Positions 11,456 to 22,592 of a stretch of 64,000 nt of DNA are shown piece by piece. The stretch lies in the NCBI GenBank assembly GCA_021229015.1, contig CM037788.1, positions 38,340,024 through 38,404,023 on the forward strand, read 5' to 3'. Position 1 is the stretch's first letter; the number at the start of each line of letters is the position of its first letter. Source of the stretch: Solen grandis. Lineage: Eukaryota; Mollusca; Bivalvia; Adapedonta; Solenidae. The translations under genes and the position numbers were made by a program. Under the pieces are notes generated by a model. That model saw nothing but the letters and a program-made list of their open reading frames with translations. It ran no database searches and was not told where the DNA came from.

Positions 11456-12292
11456 ACACTGGGACATTAGGTAGTCAATGGTTGACTTAGTTTGTCTTTG
11501 TTGCAGTATTTGAGCAGTTGAACAAGTCATGAAGACTGGGCTGAAATTTTCACTGCTGAAAACTGGAAAATTGCACCATGTTTGTTTTCTCTTCCATTTG
11601 GGGACTTTTGTCTATGAGTACACGACTTTGTCTATGAGTACAGACGATTGTGCTGCCTCACTGAGCTATGATGGCAAGTAGCATGATACCACACACACAC
11701 ACACATATATAACACATTAGTCACATTATTCTGACACTGGTCCAACCAGTCCTGGATCTATCAGGAACTTTGACTTGCACATAAGCATTAATTACTTGTG
11801 TTAATTTGTATGTTCCTCAATCTCCTTCTCCTATTTTGAGATGGAGATGGAACATCATGATAATACTTGGAACCAGTCTAATATTATGTGATTCATGATC
11901 TTGGACCCAAACTGACACTTTTGTTTTGTTTCTTTTATACAAATGGAGAAATGGGTTAAATTTTCAAAGGTATGCTAATATCATGTGAATAACAGCCAAG
12001 TATCTTGAGTGAAATTTATTCAGTCAAATTGGTTAGGGATACTGATTTTTCCAATTAATTGATCACAATTACTCAAATTGATTCTCATCACTATCTTATA
12101 CACATAGTTTTTGAGAACACGGGGCCTGGTCTTGCGCATAAGACAGTACAGCATTCACCTGTCTTAATGTCACAAAACATGGGTTTTCTTCTTCTCCCAC
12201 AATAATGATGTCATAATGATGTCATAATTATGCCACCAGAGTGCCATCAAAAGTGATTTTATGTAAGTTATGAGAACTTGTTTTGCGACTGA
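11456..12292. other. Non-coding stretch with a short CA microsatellite
   Basis: A (CA)n(TA)n run lies near 11690-11710. No exon-like frames were seen. Confidence 0.55.
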
Positions 12293-12294
12293 TA

Positions 12295-13619
12295 TGAGGG
12301 CGGGTCAATAATTAGTGTCGTCCCTCAGTTTATTTCACGAATACTGCATGGAGGACATGCAAAGTTATACTATCATATGCACAAATTCTTTAGCTTTCAA
12401 ACAGTGTATCATACATGTATATCTATACACAAGGACAGTGAGAAAATAAGTACTGAAAGAGGTACATACGATCAACTGCGTATAAAAATGTCTGCCAAAC
12501 GTTCAGTGAACTCTTTAGAAATACGGTCTTATATTAAAACGCGTATGGCTTTAGGAATAAGCGCAACAGTAATTCACAATGAACTCTGTACTCTTTTGGG
12601 TCTTCTGTTGTTAGTTTAAGAACAGTTCAAAGATGGATTGTTATGTTCAAGAATGGCAGAGAGAGGTTGGAGGATGCCAGTGGTAGAGGCAGGAAACCGT
12701 CAGTTATCACCAGAAACAACATTTAAAAAGTAAACAATCTCATTGGTAAAGAAGCACGATATACGATTTCTGAGATAGCTAGGTATGCTGGCATGTCAAA
12801 AGGGTCAGCTTTTACCATTCTGAAGAAGCATCTTCGAGTTAGGAAGATCGCTGCTAGGTGGATACCACATTTGTTAAGTCCTGAACAAAAGCAAGAGCGT
12901 GTGAAATGTGCCAGAAAATTATTAAAGATGTTTCCAAAATATGACAGTAGGAAGTTTTCTAGCATTGTTACTGGTTCCCCTTTTTTGAGCCGACTCGCAA
13001 AATAAATAATAAAATATGGGCAATGAAACCTGCCCGTAGGCCTTGTATAGCCAAAAGAGTGACAAGCTCCAAGAAAGTAATGTATGCTATATTCTTCGGA
13101 ATTCACGGATTAGTTGCACAAGTTGCTGTTCCAAAGAAATGCTCTGTCAATGCGAAGTTTTACAGAAGGAAAGTGCTAACTAAAGTTGACAAATATTATT
13201 GTAAGCTTCGTCCTAGTACCGGAATGAGGGGCATGTACCTTTTGCATGATAACGCTACACCACACAAAGCGGACATTGTGAAGAAATTTCTTGAAGTAAA
13301 CATGTGACTGTTCTAAACCACTCACCATACTCGCCAGATTTGGCACCCTGTGACTTTTTTCTGTTCCCAAAGTTAAAGAAACACCTTCAGGGTCGCCACT
13401 ACAGAAGCCGGAATGGACTTCAATCCGCATTGTATCAATTATGTAAAGGTATACCTAGAGAAGACTATAGAAAAGCATTTGAAAATTGGATTAAACGACT
13501 AAAACTCTGTGTATTACATAAAGGTGATTACTTTGAAGGAATGACATAAAGAAATTGATATTTGTGTCAGTGGTTTTCATTTTACTAAGGTAACGACACT
13601 AATTATTGACCCGCCCTCG
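12295..13619 (+). mobile_element. mariner-family transposon, complete ends, inactivated
   Basis: The terminal inverted repeats are about 26 bp and match perfectly apart from the outermost base. The left end starts (T)GAGGGCGGGTCAATAATT at 12295, and the right end finishes with the inverse (AATTATTGACCCGCCCTC) plus G at 13619. TA dinucleotides lie outside at 12293-12294 and 13620-13621, the hallmark Tc1/mariner target duplication. The element is 1325 bp, a normal mariner size, and holds a broken transposase gene (12488-13549). Identical ends with a decayed gene mean it can no longer act alone, although it could in principle be mobilised by an intact relative. Confidence 0.93.
12488..13549 (+). 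pseudogene. mariner transposase pseudogene
   Basis: The frame pieces read as one mariner transposase (about 350 codons). The N-terminal helix-turn-helix region starts MSAKRSVNSL at 12488. A frameshift near 12599 leads into a second HTH stretch (RTVQRWIVMF). An in-frame TAA lies near 12724, followed by the linker ARWIPHLLSPEQKQER. A deletion/frameshift at about 12973-12980 removes the residues that normally carry the first catalytic Asp (VTG is followed by SPFF instead of the usual GDE-type motif). The second Asp is in LLHDNATPHK, and the third is in SPYSPDLAPCDFF after another frame slip at 13304. The 34-residue spacing between the last two Asp residues fits the DD34D class. The end is DYFEGMT. 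Clearly non-functional. Confidence 0.92.
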
Positions 13620-13621
13620 TA

Positions 13622-14024
13622 TAAAACAAAATTTGAACTTTTATATAATGGGATTATCCTTTCATACTGATAACATAATTCTTTATATACACATATTTAT
13701 GTGTGACAATGTCAATGTAAATATTTGCAGGACATACAATACTTTGGTACATGCATGGTATATTGACTCAGAATGTTGACCCAGACTTACAATGAGAATA
13801 AAAGTAAACATTTCATATTTTTTCTTCTTTCAGTCTTGATACAGGACAACCTATATGGTATTGTCACAGTATTGTTATATACATGTATGAAGCACATTTA
13901 TTACGCTAATTTGGAGTCTGATTGTATACAGAATAGCTGAACTAAAATGCTACATTTGGAGTTGAAGTTAAGCTACAAGAAAAGCTCCATAATAATGCTA
14001 TGAACAGCATTTAGATACAGATCA
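13622..14024. other. Non-coding stretch
   Basis: AT-rich, without recognisable elements. Confidence 0.5.
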
Positions 14025-14096
14025 AGGGGTGAAAGCAATACTAGGCTAGGTGCATATATTTATATAAGCACTTAGACTAGTTTTGCTTTCACCCCT
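14025..14096. other. 72-nt microRNA-like hairpin or short fold-back
   Basis: The left arm AGGGGTGAAAGCAA then tACTAGgCTAgGTGC pairs with the right arm GCACtTAGaCTAGt then TTGCTTTCACCCCT. That gives a stem of about 29 bp with three mismatches and a roughly 14-nt AT loop. Length and mismatch pattern are compatible with a pre-miRNA or with a tiny fold-back transposon. Sequence alone cannot separate these. Confidence 0.5.
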
Positions 14097-14480
14097 CGAA
14101 ATGTACTGCAGTATATTGAAGTGCTTAATGCTAAAATGCACTTAGATCATCTTAAGAAATAAGAGAAAAAATTTGGGGGTTCAGTTTTGGACTAGGTAAT
14201 ATTGGCTTACATGTATATGATAATAGAAGGCACTATAATGGAGCTGCAAGGTTTCCTCTTTCTCAACATACTGCAAAGCACATAATTATGTTTAATATAA
14301 TTTCAACAAGGGTCAGGACTGCCACAAAATACGTATATCACAGTATGGGGACTCTCAGAAATAGCTCAGAGAAACAAGCTATTGTCTCCTAAATCCCATT
14401 AGTTAATAAATGTTACTTATTAAAACAATCATATTGAAACATTTCCATTAATTTGAAGGAAAATGTCTCTTTTGACTTAT

Positions 14481-15420
14481 TCAAGTGCCATAACTTCTAA
14501 GTCATTCACGCGATAATGCTGAATATCGAACTCATCCGCGATATTATGGCCATGCACATGTGTGGAAAGTTTGAAAAGGATTGGTTTAACGGTATTGAAG
14601 TTAGAGCCCAGACAATCACAATTTCAAGTATTTTGTGTACGTCAAGGGCCATAACTTCTAAGTCATTCAAGCAATAATGCTGGATATCGAACTCATCCGT
14701 GATATTATGGCCATGCACATGTGTGAAAAGTTGGAAAAGGATTGGGCTAACGGTATTGAAGTTAGAGCCTGGACAATCACAATTTCAAGTATTTTGTGTA
14801 CGTCAAGGGCCATAACTTCTAAGTTATTCACGCAATAATGCTGGATATCGAACTCATCCGCGATTTTATGGCCATGCACATGTGTGAAAACTTTGAAAAG
14901 AAATGGGCAAACTGTAATGAAGTTAGAGCCCGGACAATCACAATTTCAAGTATTTTGTGTACGTCAAGGGCCATAACTTTTAAGTCTTTCACGCAATAAT
15001 GCTGGATATCGAACTCATCCGTGATATTATGGCCATGCACATGTGTGATAAGTTTGAAAAGGATTGGGCTAACGGTATTGAAGTTAGAGCCTGGACAATC
15101 ACAATTTCAAGTATTTTGTGTACATCAAGGGCCATAACTTTCAAGTCATTCATGCGATAATGCTGGATATCGAACTCATTCGCGATATTATGGCCATGCA
15201 CATGTGTGAAAAGTTTGAAAAGGATTGGACGAATGGTATTGAAGTTAGAGCCCAGACAATCACAATTTCAAGTATTTTGTGTACGTCAAGGGCCATAACT
15301 TCTAAGTCATTCACGCGATAATGCTGGATATCGAACTCATCTGCGATATTATGGCCATGCACATGTGTGAAAACTTTGAAAAGGATTGGGAAAACGGTAT
15401 TGAAGTTAGAGCCCGGACAA
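14481..15420 (+). repeat. 161-bp satellite, ~5.8 units
   Basis: The unit contains 'gggccataacttctaagtca', 'gataatgctggatatcgaac', 'atggccatgcacatgtgtga' and 'aatcacaatttcaagtattt'. Repeat spacing is exactly 161 bp. Units differ by a handful of bases. Because 161 is not a multiple of three, the series of 70-aa minus-strand frames (one per unit) lies in rotating frames and is not protein coding. A monomer near 160 bp is reminiscent of satellite-bearing bivalve elements such as the 'pearl' class, which is an inference. Confidence 0.93.
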
Positions 15421-15464
15421 CAAATGTTCCACGCCCACCCACCCGCCCGCCGTGAGTGTTCACA

Positions 15465-15495
15465 TAATACGCCCCATCTTAAGATGGGCGTATTA
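15465..15495. other. Near-perfect palindrome beside the satellite
   Basis: 'taatacgccc' and 'catctt' pair with 'aagatg' and 'ggcgtatta' with a single extra C. It lies 45 bp after the last satellite unit, preceded by a (CCCGCC)-rich spacer. A terminal hairpin after an internal satellite is the arrangement seen in Helitron-like non-autonomous elements. I could not find a convincing CTRR end or a 5' TC terminus. Confidence 0.55.
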
Positions 15496-15529
15496 AAACA
15501 AGTTTTCTTTCCTTATACTTATGCTTCTT

Positions 15530-15662
15530 GAAAAGTCCTGGGCTGGACCAGTACTTTGTGCCAGGGAAGGTCATGAAAGATTTCTGTCCCCCTACAAGGA
15601 TCGAATCAACAACCTTCAGTTCCAGTCCTGTAAGATTTCTCTGAACCACAGTGCCCTTTTAT
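15530..15662 (-). repeat. tRNA-derived SINE, family 1, minus copy
   Basis: On the minus strand the head reads 'ctgtggttcagag...' with a B-box-like 'gattcgatcc'. It is followed by 'gaccttccctggcacaaagt' and 'actggtccagcccagg'. The same tail follows the same type of head at 59680-59800 (minus), and fragments lie at 24282-24390 and 36890-36960. Confidence 0.6.
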
Positions 15663-16412
15663 AGCGTTTTCTTGTGGCCATACAATTTTTAAGTCTTAAA
15701 ATGTTACTGTGGTGATATATATATAACAGGAAAGAAATAGAAGAACCAACTCTTGCTTGATAAATGACATTGTTTATTAATGTCTAAAGTGACAATACAT
15801 TGGAATTAATATTTCTTATCTGTATGTCAATCTACGCTTGCTTATACACTTCAAAATCACACTGAAAAGGAGGGCAAAATATAATGCAGTATCATATATC
15901 AATTAATTACCGGTAATACTTAATTAAAAGTAAATTATCATAAAAATGCTTTTGGATTAAGAACTGCACTTTAGAACTGATTTAATAAGTAGTTTTGTGG
16001 CTACTCTTTTTGTACTGTTAGTTCATAACCTATTCTATTGAGACACACCCAACGTGATTAACATACACTAGTATTGTTTGGTCAAATCAAACTTACTGGT
16101 CTTTCAAGCTTTTTTTAAAGAATGAATAAATGACTTCTCAGCACCACAGTCAGTGAACATACAGGGTTATATATATAAAATAAATCACATCTCTTAACAA
16201 TGAATAAGTAAAAATAAAAAAACAAACATATTTACTTTTAATGGGTAAATACAAATCTTTCCATTTTTATTAGCTACATTTTATTAAATGTAAATTAAAC
16301 CACATTTACTCACAATATGTAATTTGACAGTAAACTGCGATAATTAAAGGGCTGGTAGGGAAAAATGAAATGCACGGATAATCGTGAGGATAAGATATCT
16401 GAATATTTTTCC
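15663..16412. other. Non-coding AT-rich stretch
   Basis: Nothing identifiable beyond AT-rich DNA. Confidence 0.5.
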
Positions 16413-16654
16413 TTAACCCTTTCCCTCATAGAGGACACCATGAAAAGACCTATGCGAACAGCATAAAACCAGATCAGCCTGCGAGTAACTCGCAGGCTGA
16501 TCAGGTTTTATGCTGTTCGCTGCTCCTCAGTGGTCTGGAAATTAGGATTTTGTAATTAATTTTGGTAAGGTTTAACTGTGGTTTTCTGCAGATCAGGCTT
16601 TATGTGATACCTATAGAGGGCGTCAAAAGGAGTATATATGAGGGAAAGGGTTAA
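16413..16654 (+). repeat. TTAA-flanked hairpin MITE, copy 2 (242 bp)
   Basis: TTAA lies at both edges, with the same termini as copy 1. The central hairpin is at 16454-16520: GCGAACAGCATAAAACC, A, GATCAGCCTGCGAG, loop TAA, CTCGCAGGCTGATC, A, GGTTTTATGCTGTTCGC. The stem is 32 positions long, counting one A/A mismatch. It is the cleanest copy of the fold in the window. Confidence 0.9.
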
Positions 16655-16737
16655 CATGGCCAGAACTGGGAATATATCTCAGATGAGGCATGGTGCATGG
16701 AAAGATGCTCCTTTTTGATAAATCACATTCATACTGA

Positions 16738-17723
16738 ACAAGAGGGCCATAGAGGCCCTGAATTGCTCACCTGAGTACAAGGTTACCAAAGGAACATCTG
16801 TACTAAAACATTTTGAAATCTGGCCAGTAGTTTAGAAGATGATTTTTAAAATTTTCATAATTCATTTCTTTCTTTTGCCAATGCAATCAGAGTTCTACAT
16901 GGATCAAGTTTATTTTAGCAACTTTTGTGAAAGTTCACCTAAGGATCACCCCTGCCAAGTTTAATTAAATTCTGCCCAGTGCTTTCTGAGATGTTTTTTT
17001 AAGGTTTCACTATATACATATAAGGCAAATTAGCCCCGCCCCTGGCGGCAATGTTGTTTTAAGGATCGGAATAATTTTAGCAATTTTGGTAGATGATTAC
17101 CCAAAGAACATCTGTACCAAAACATTTTGAAATCTACCGGTAGTATTGAAAGAGATAATTTTTAAGTTTTCATATTTTTTTCTTTCCGTTGCAGTAGCAA
17201 CCAGAGTTCTACATGGATCAAGTTTATTTTAGTAACTTTTCTGAAAGTTCACCAAAGGATCATCCCTGTCAAGTTTAATAAAAGTCTGTCCAGCAGTTTC
17301 AGAGGAGATGTAGTTTGAAGTTATTACTATATACATATTAGGCAAATTAGCCCGCCCCTGGCGGCCATGTTTTTTGACAGATCGAAATAATTTTAGCAAT
17401 CTTGGTAGACTGTCACCCAAGGAACATCTGTACTAAAACACTTTGAAATATGGCAAGCAGTTTTGAAGGAGGTGATTTTTAAAGTTTTCTTTCTTTCCAT
17501 TGCCATGGCAACCAGAGTTCTACATGGATCAAGTTTATTTTGGCAACTTTTGTGAAGGTTCACTGAAGAATCATCCCTGAAAGTTTAATCAAATTCTGTT
17601 CAGCAGTTTCAGAGAAGATGTTGTTTAAAGCAAATTGCTGACACCCACAACAGACAATGCAAGATGACGGATGCAGGGTGATCCTAATAGCTCACCATGA
17701 GCACGTGCTCAGGTGAGCTAAAA
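16738..17723 (+). repeat. 'caggtgagctaa' repeat, expanded three-unit copy
   Basis: It starts 'acaagagggccatagaggcc' and ends 'gagcacgtgctcaggtgagctaaa'. Between them a block of about 320-350 bp is repeated three times. The markers 'aacatctgtac', 'ccagagttctacatggatca' and 'tttcagagg' recur, and the phrase 'aaattagcccgcccctggcgg' separates units. The end contains a palindrome (gagcacgtgctc). It is non-coding. Confidence 0.8.
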
Positions 17724-18787
17724 ATTAACCATATTTCTAAACAAAGACAAAGAATGGTTTAATGTAAAATAAACCACACTCACTTACATACAATGGGTAA
17801 AACTAGAAAATAAGAGTTTTGTTTTTCGTGACATATCACAGAATAATGAACTGCTTAAGGTCCTATGTGTGGTAATCTAATCAAGAACGCCATTATTTTA
17901 GGCCTGTGTGATTAATTACAAAGCATCTTAATGCAAGACCATTTATTTTCTGCAATTTATCTCAAAGAACAAAACCCTACTTCCATTCTAAAACGTTTAC
18001 TAGACTGTAAAATTTTAAAAGGGCAACAAATGTGTTGGTTTATTTTACTACACTTAGGCACAAGTTACTTTAAGATTCATGTGACCATGTCATATAATAT
18101 ATAAATTTTGGCAACATATAATTTCAGTTTCACCTTGTGTTTAGTGTTTACAAATAAAAAATATCAAGCTTCAATGATTTGTAGATACTGTTGTAAATTT
18201 AGGATATAAATACATAAACATGAAAAAAAAAAATGAGGACAAAAAATGTCAACTCGTACAAAACTAGATAACGAGTAAAATTTGACTAACACATGGGAGG
18301 TAATTCCCACAGCCAAAACAGTTCATCAGCTTTACCATGTATATATTGGATTCTATGTTTGTAAAGCTTATTTTGTTGATCATGTTTGAATGTAAAATAA
18401 ACCACATTTACTTACACACTATGTGTATTGTAAATATACCACACAAAGGTAAATGAACATTAATGCTATGGATATACAAACTTTAAACACATATTCACCA
18501 CTGACAATTGGAAAAAAATGCCCAAACTTTTAACATGCAATCAGTGCATTACATACAAACTATGGATAAATGGGACATGTATTTAATTACTCTCATGGTG
18601 TTCTCAATTTTGTCACATTAAACTAAGGTTGTAAAACAACCCCCATCCTCCATGTACTTGCACAAAAGACAGCAAACTTAAAGAGTACACATTATATTTC
18701 TGATAATTCATTATTCAAGAATTAAAGGTTAAATCTGTGTTTGTTTGTACAATATTGTGTTTTTTGTAAAGTTTCAAGTTACAAGTA
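17724..18787. other. Non-coding AT-rich stretch
   Basis: Several 'aaataaaccacattTac' phrases recur (16300, 17770, 18400), suggesting a diffuse degenerate repeat. No coding exon is visible. Confidence 0.45.
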
Positions 18788-19708
18788 CAGTGAAACCTTG
18801 TTAGTCCAGGCTACATTGGAAACCTCGCCATCCGTACACTTCTCTCTTGAAACGGATCTCCACAATGTAAAAATGCTTCAATAATACGGAAATTTACATT
18901 CCGGATCTGGACATCCCTTTAGGGAACCAATCTTCTTTTTGCCATTCAAAATGACTCGATAATCCAGGTACCAGTTCAGACTGGGTTTCCCTCCTACTAT
19001 TTTTAGACATCATTTGGACTTCTCTTGGCACGTGACTGCCATGGAAGAGTGACCTGCAGACTGTTTACACAAAACCGCAAGCGATTCACACTAATCAGTC
19101 AGGAGAGGAGAGGGCAATTAAGGGCTGGTATAGCCGCAAGCTACATATATTGTACTAATTAGCAAGTGAGGAAGGTAATATTTATTCACAACAGAAGGCG
19201 TATGCTGTAAAAAGAAACATAAAAGCCAACTATCCTTTAGATTGTTTTTTGTTCATATGTTTTTGTTTTTTTCAGTGCATACATTTATTATTTATTTTTT
19301 GGTGACTGTTTTGGCTAAATAATTAAATCCAATTCATGTTACCCATGAATGCAAAACAAGAAATGGATCACAATTATGCTGTCACCTACTTAAGGTGTCT
19401 TTTTCTTCTCTTAAAGAATGCTGATGCCAAGGATGGATTAAAATAATTCAAACATGCATCATTTGTAACCATCAATTTAAATACATAATCATATATAGGT
19501 CCAAGTAAATTATTTTAGATATACTTATTATTAATGGAATACAAATATAACAAATATACATACACGCTGAGAGTAAAATGATAAAGTTTGAAAGAAAAAA
19601 AGAAGAAAAAAAAGAAGAGAGGTATGGATTGATTCATTAATACAGAAAATTCATTAATCCAGAAATTTACCCGAGGACCAAAGTGTCCGGACTAAAGAGG
19701 TTTCACTG
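18788..19708 (+). mobile_element. pogo/Tigger-like non-autonomous DNA element (921 bp)
   Basis: The left end is TA|CAGTGAAACCTTGTTAGTCC, and the right end is the inverse of CAGTGAAACCTCTTTAGTCC followed by TA. TA flanks and CAGTGAAACC termini fit pogo-like Tc1/mariner elements. No transposase frame remains inside, only AT-rich sequence with a second internal 'actcgataatccaggtacca' block resembling the ends. Confidence 0.75.
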
Positions 19709-19863
19709 TACAAGGATTGTGTGCCTTTATGTTCACATAAAATGGAGGCCGGATTTTTCCCAACAAAATGGGAGTGGCGTCTTACAAGCAAGGGTTATAT
19801 TGTATCTCCCCTCCTTATTTAACAAAATAACATTCAAGACATAAAACACAACAACCTCCCATA

Positions 19864-20128
19864 ACAAGAGCACCGCAAGCAGGTGCTCGTCTGTTAGTTT
19901 GTTTGTTTGTTTTTTAAACAGGGAGATAAATCAGGTCAAAATGGACCAAACAGTTATGGCCCTTGTGTTAATGAACAAGTATATGAAGTTTGATGACAGA
20001 CAGTTTACTAGTTTAGAAGTTACGGCCAAAGTTTTTGACCATGACAACGAAGCTAATGTTGACAACGACACCAGAGTGATGACAATGCCATGAAATTTCT
20101 TCTTTGTTAAAACAGATGAGCTAAAAAT
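19864..20128 (+). repeat. Interspersed repeat with 'gagctaaaa' end
   Basis: It starts 'acaagagcaccgcaagcagg' with a small hairpin (gagcaccgc / gcaggtgctc) and ends 'acagatgagctaaaaat'. The interior 'caaaatggaccaaacagtta' then 'tggcccttgtgttaatgaac' is of the 'gggccataact' type. The 64-aa plus and 70-aa minus frames here are chance. Confidence 0.5.
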
Positions 20129-20640
20129 AACAACTAATAACAATATATCAATCTATACAAAATCAATAGCAATATTCTGTCAACAAATAAAACTGACACA
20201 TTCCTAAATAAAATATATATTCAAACAAAGCCTATTTAAGCATGTGTAGTTAAACAATTATAATGTATATTCATGGGCATAAATAGTAAAAATTACTTTT
20301 TAACAAAAACAAAAAGTACAACATACAAAAAGGAGAGTATTTTATACATAAATAGATAAGTGTATTCAAATTTGTTCAAATGGTTACCTGTATATATAGA
20401 TATTTTTATTTTAAAAAAGCAAAAAAATATAGGATTATTGCATTATATAATATGACATGGGCTCTTTTTCATGGTCCTTGTGTTCAGTGATGAAATGTAA
20501 CCCCATACTTCATATAGATGTGTTTCCATGATATGGCACACAATTGATAATTACATACGATGAGATTGACCTGGATAAGAAGACATATCCTATGTGTATC
20601 CACATTATGCTTCTTGCTGTGGTGGAGCTTTTTGTTGTTG
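20129..20640. other. Non-coding AT-rich stretch
   Basis: Nothing identified. The short plus-strand frame starting at 20544 runs into the SINE core downstream. Confidence 0.45.
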
Positions 20641-20647
20641 TTGTGTT

Positions 20648-20840
20648 AGAGTTTACTGTCACTGCGACAGTATTTCAATCATTTAGAGATATCCAGCTAT
20701 TTGCAGATGGAGGAAAACTCGGAGTACACTGAGGCATCCAGGTAGAACCATGACCTACCACAAGCCAGCTGGAAGTCTTCTTCATATAAAAAATCTGAAG
20801 TCCCAACAGAGATTCAAACCCACAGTGGTGTGGGGCAGCT
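20648..20840 (-). repeat. tRNA-derived SINE, family 2, minus copy A
   Basis: On the minus strand a B-box-like 'gggtttgaatctct' is followed by 'ccagctggcttgtggtaggt', 'catggttctacctggatgcc', 'tcctccatctgcaaatagct', 'atgattgaaatactgtcgc' and 'gtaaact'. The same order of blocks is at 26699-26945 (minus), 39360-39485 (plus) and 56060-56205 (plus). Confidence 0.65.
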
Positions 20841-20844
20841 GGGA

Positions 20845-20985
20845 GCTTATTGTTGCTGCAACAGTATTTCAGTCATATTGGGATATATCCAGCTTACTAC
20901 AGGTGGAGGAATTACCTTGAGTACACAGAGGCTACTGGTTAGAACCACTGAAGCCAGCTGGAAGGCTTCCTGACATGAACAAGCT
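20845..20985 (-). repeat. tRNA-derived SINE, family 2, minus copy B (core only)
   Basis: A second, adjacent copy of the family 2 core. On the minus strand it has 'agccttccagctggcttcag' then 'cctccacctgtagtaagctg' and 'tgactgaaatactgttgc'. It has no tRNA head. Confidence 0.6.
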
Positions 20986-21240
20986 ACGTTCAAACGCCAT
21001 GCCTCGGGTGGGGTGGGGTGGGATGGGGGGTGGGGGGGGAGGGGCATAGACCTTGGGAGTCAAGGTGATTTGAAGGTCAAGGTCACCTGGCAGGAAGAGT
21101 TCATCAAGGTGCATGCAGTTTGGAGGCTGTAGCTGGAAGGACTTCTGTGTTATATTCAAGATTTAAGTTTTGAGATATACAAACAGACAGACCAAAAACA
21201 ATATGTCCTGACCTATCGATCCGAGGGCATAAAAATCTGA
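20983..21240 (+). repeat. 'ggggcata' repeat, copy 1
   Basis: It begins 'caagctacgttcaaacgcca', then a G-rich run (about 21006-21045) and 'gaccttgggagtcaaggtga', 'aggtcaaggtcacctggc' and 'tcatcaaggtgcatgcagtt'. It ends 'cgatccgagggcataaaaa'. A close copy is at 59262-59516. The stretches of proline codons in minus frames come from the G run. Confidence 0.7.
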
Positions 21241-21364
21241 GTGACATTGTGTCAGTGGTGACAGAATGTTAGTGACTTTGACCAAATGGCCAAGGAAGCT
21301 CCCACATAACATTTGTGAATTGTAAATTAAATTTAAAAAAAATCTTGTATTTAAGATGAACTTA

Positions 21365-21560
21365 ATATAGTATGTAGATACAATATGCTCTTTTATAATG
21401 CAAAATCCAATAAAACACGGGCCATTGAACCCCAATCTATAATTGAAATTTGTTTAACAGACTTAAAGTGTATTTCAACACTGTTACATATGGTCAAATA
21501 TAATGCAATTTCTAAACATTGATCCCCTGTCTCAACTTACAATGAAACTGCAATGTGAAA
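21365..21560 (+). repeat. CACTGTA-family, diverged copy
   Basis: 'ctcttttataatgcaaaatcc' and 'caatgaaactgcaatgtg' mark the diverged ends, with 'gggccattgaaccccaatct' inside. Low similarity, so the call is tentative. Confidence 0.35.
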
Positions 21561-22341
21561 AAATGTATAAGGCAATCATTTTAAGAAGGTACTCTTTTTC
21601 AAACACATTAATTGCTGATTAAAAGTTAGGCCATATTAATGATCAAATTATTCATAAAAATTAAAATGCATAACTAATATTAAGAATGAGGTGATTTCTT
21701 CAGTTTTTCCTTTTGGACACATTTCTTAAATATAATAAACGGTTACTCGAAAACAACTACTCCATTAACAAATTAATTTAATGATATCCTTTTTTAAGAA
21801 GTAAAATGACTTAATTACAATAATAGAATACATAATACTTTCTCCTTGTTTTGGCCAATGCACTAGTGTAAAAAATGATGAGAAACTGCAGAACAAGCAA
21901 AAATAGCACTACATAGCTTTTACGGACAATCATAAAACATGTTGAATGGTATTTTCATTGAAATATAGAATTTAAGACGCACTCTAATATCCTACACTAG
22001 AATCACATAAATATCATACATGTACATACCAGAATATTAAATTTAATGATTAACAATTAATATGGTATTTATAAGATACTGAAATGTTGCGAGTATATTG
22101 CACAAAATATTGTCAAATTTAAACAAATTGAAAAACAACATTATATACAGAAGCGGAAAAAGAAATGAAGATTTTGTTCAATGTAACATTTGGCATGGTC
22201 TCCACATTTTTCAATAAAAAATTGTAACATTTATCATTTTAAATGGATAAGATTGGAAATTTCACTGTGTCATTTTCTGTTGAAATGGGATTATGACACA
22301 GGGCCCAAAGCTTTTCCAGTCACTGAAACTTATACGATGGT
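21561..22341. other. Non-coding AT-rich stretch
   Basis: Nothing identified. Confidence 0.5.
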
Positions 22342-22536
22342 TTAACCCTTACAATGCTGTGGACACTTGTGACTGTCATTGCAACCAGTGCAGACCAAGA
22401 CCACCCTTCCCAACTGTGCAGTCTGATCATGGTCTGCACTGATAGCTAGATTCAGTGGATAAATTTTCAACAACTAATAGTACAGCCCAAAATGAAGAAA
22501 GGACAAGTCCTATTAAGAAATTAAGCATGTTAAGGA
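22342..22536 (+). repeat. TTAA MITE, second subfamily, copy 2
   Basis: It begins TTAACCCTTACAATGCTG. The internal blocks 'ccagtgcagaccaagacca' and 'gatcatggtctgcactg' form a hairpin. The right edge is degraded ('catgttaaggaatg'). It parallels 6163-6370. Confidence 0.7.
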
Positions 22537-22592
22537 ATGTAGAGGACACTTGTCTAGCTCATGCTAACAGAGGTATAGACACAATGAAATCC

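Noticed and set aside
12723..13106. 127-codon minus-strand reading frame
   Set aside because: It is antisense to the mariner transposase pseudogene, whose plus-strand family motifs are unmistakable.
14506..15362. Series of similar 70-aa minus-strand reading frames, as if a tandem gene family
   Set aside because: They arise once per 161-bp satellite unit and fall in rotating frames, since 161 is not a multiple of three.
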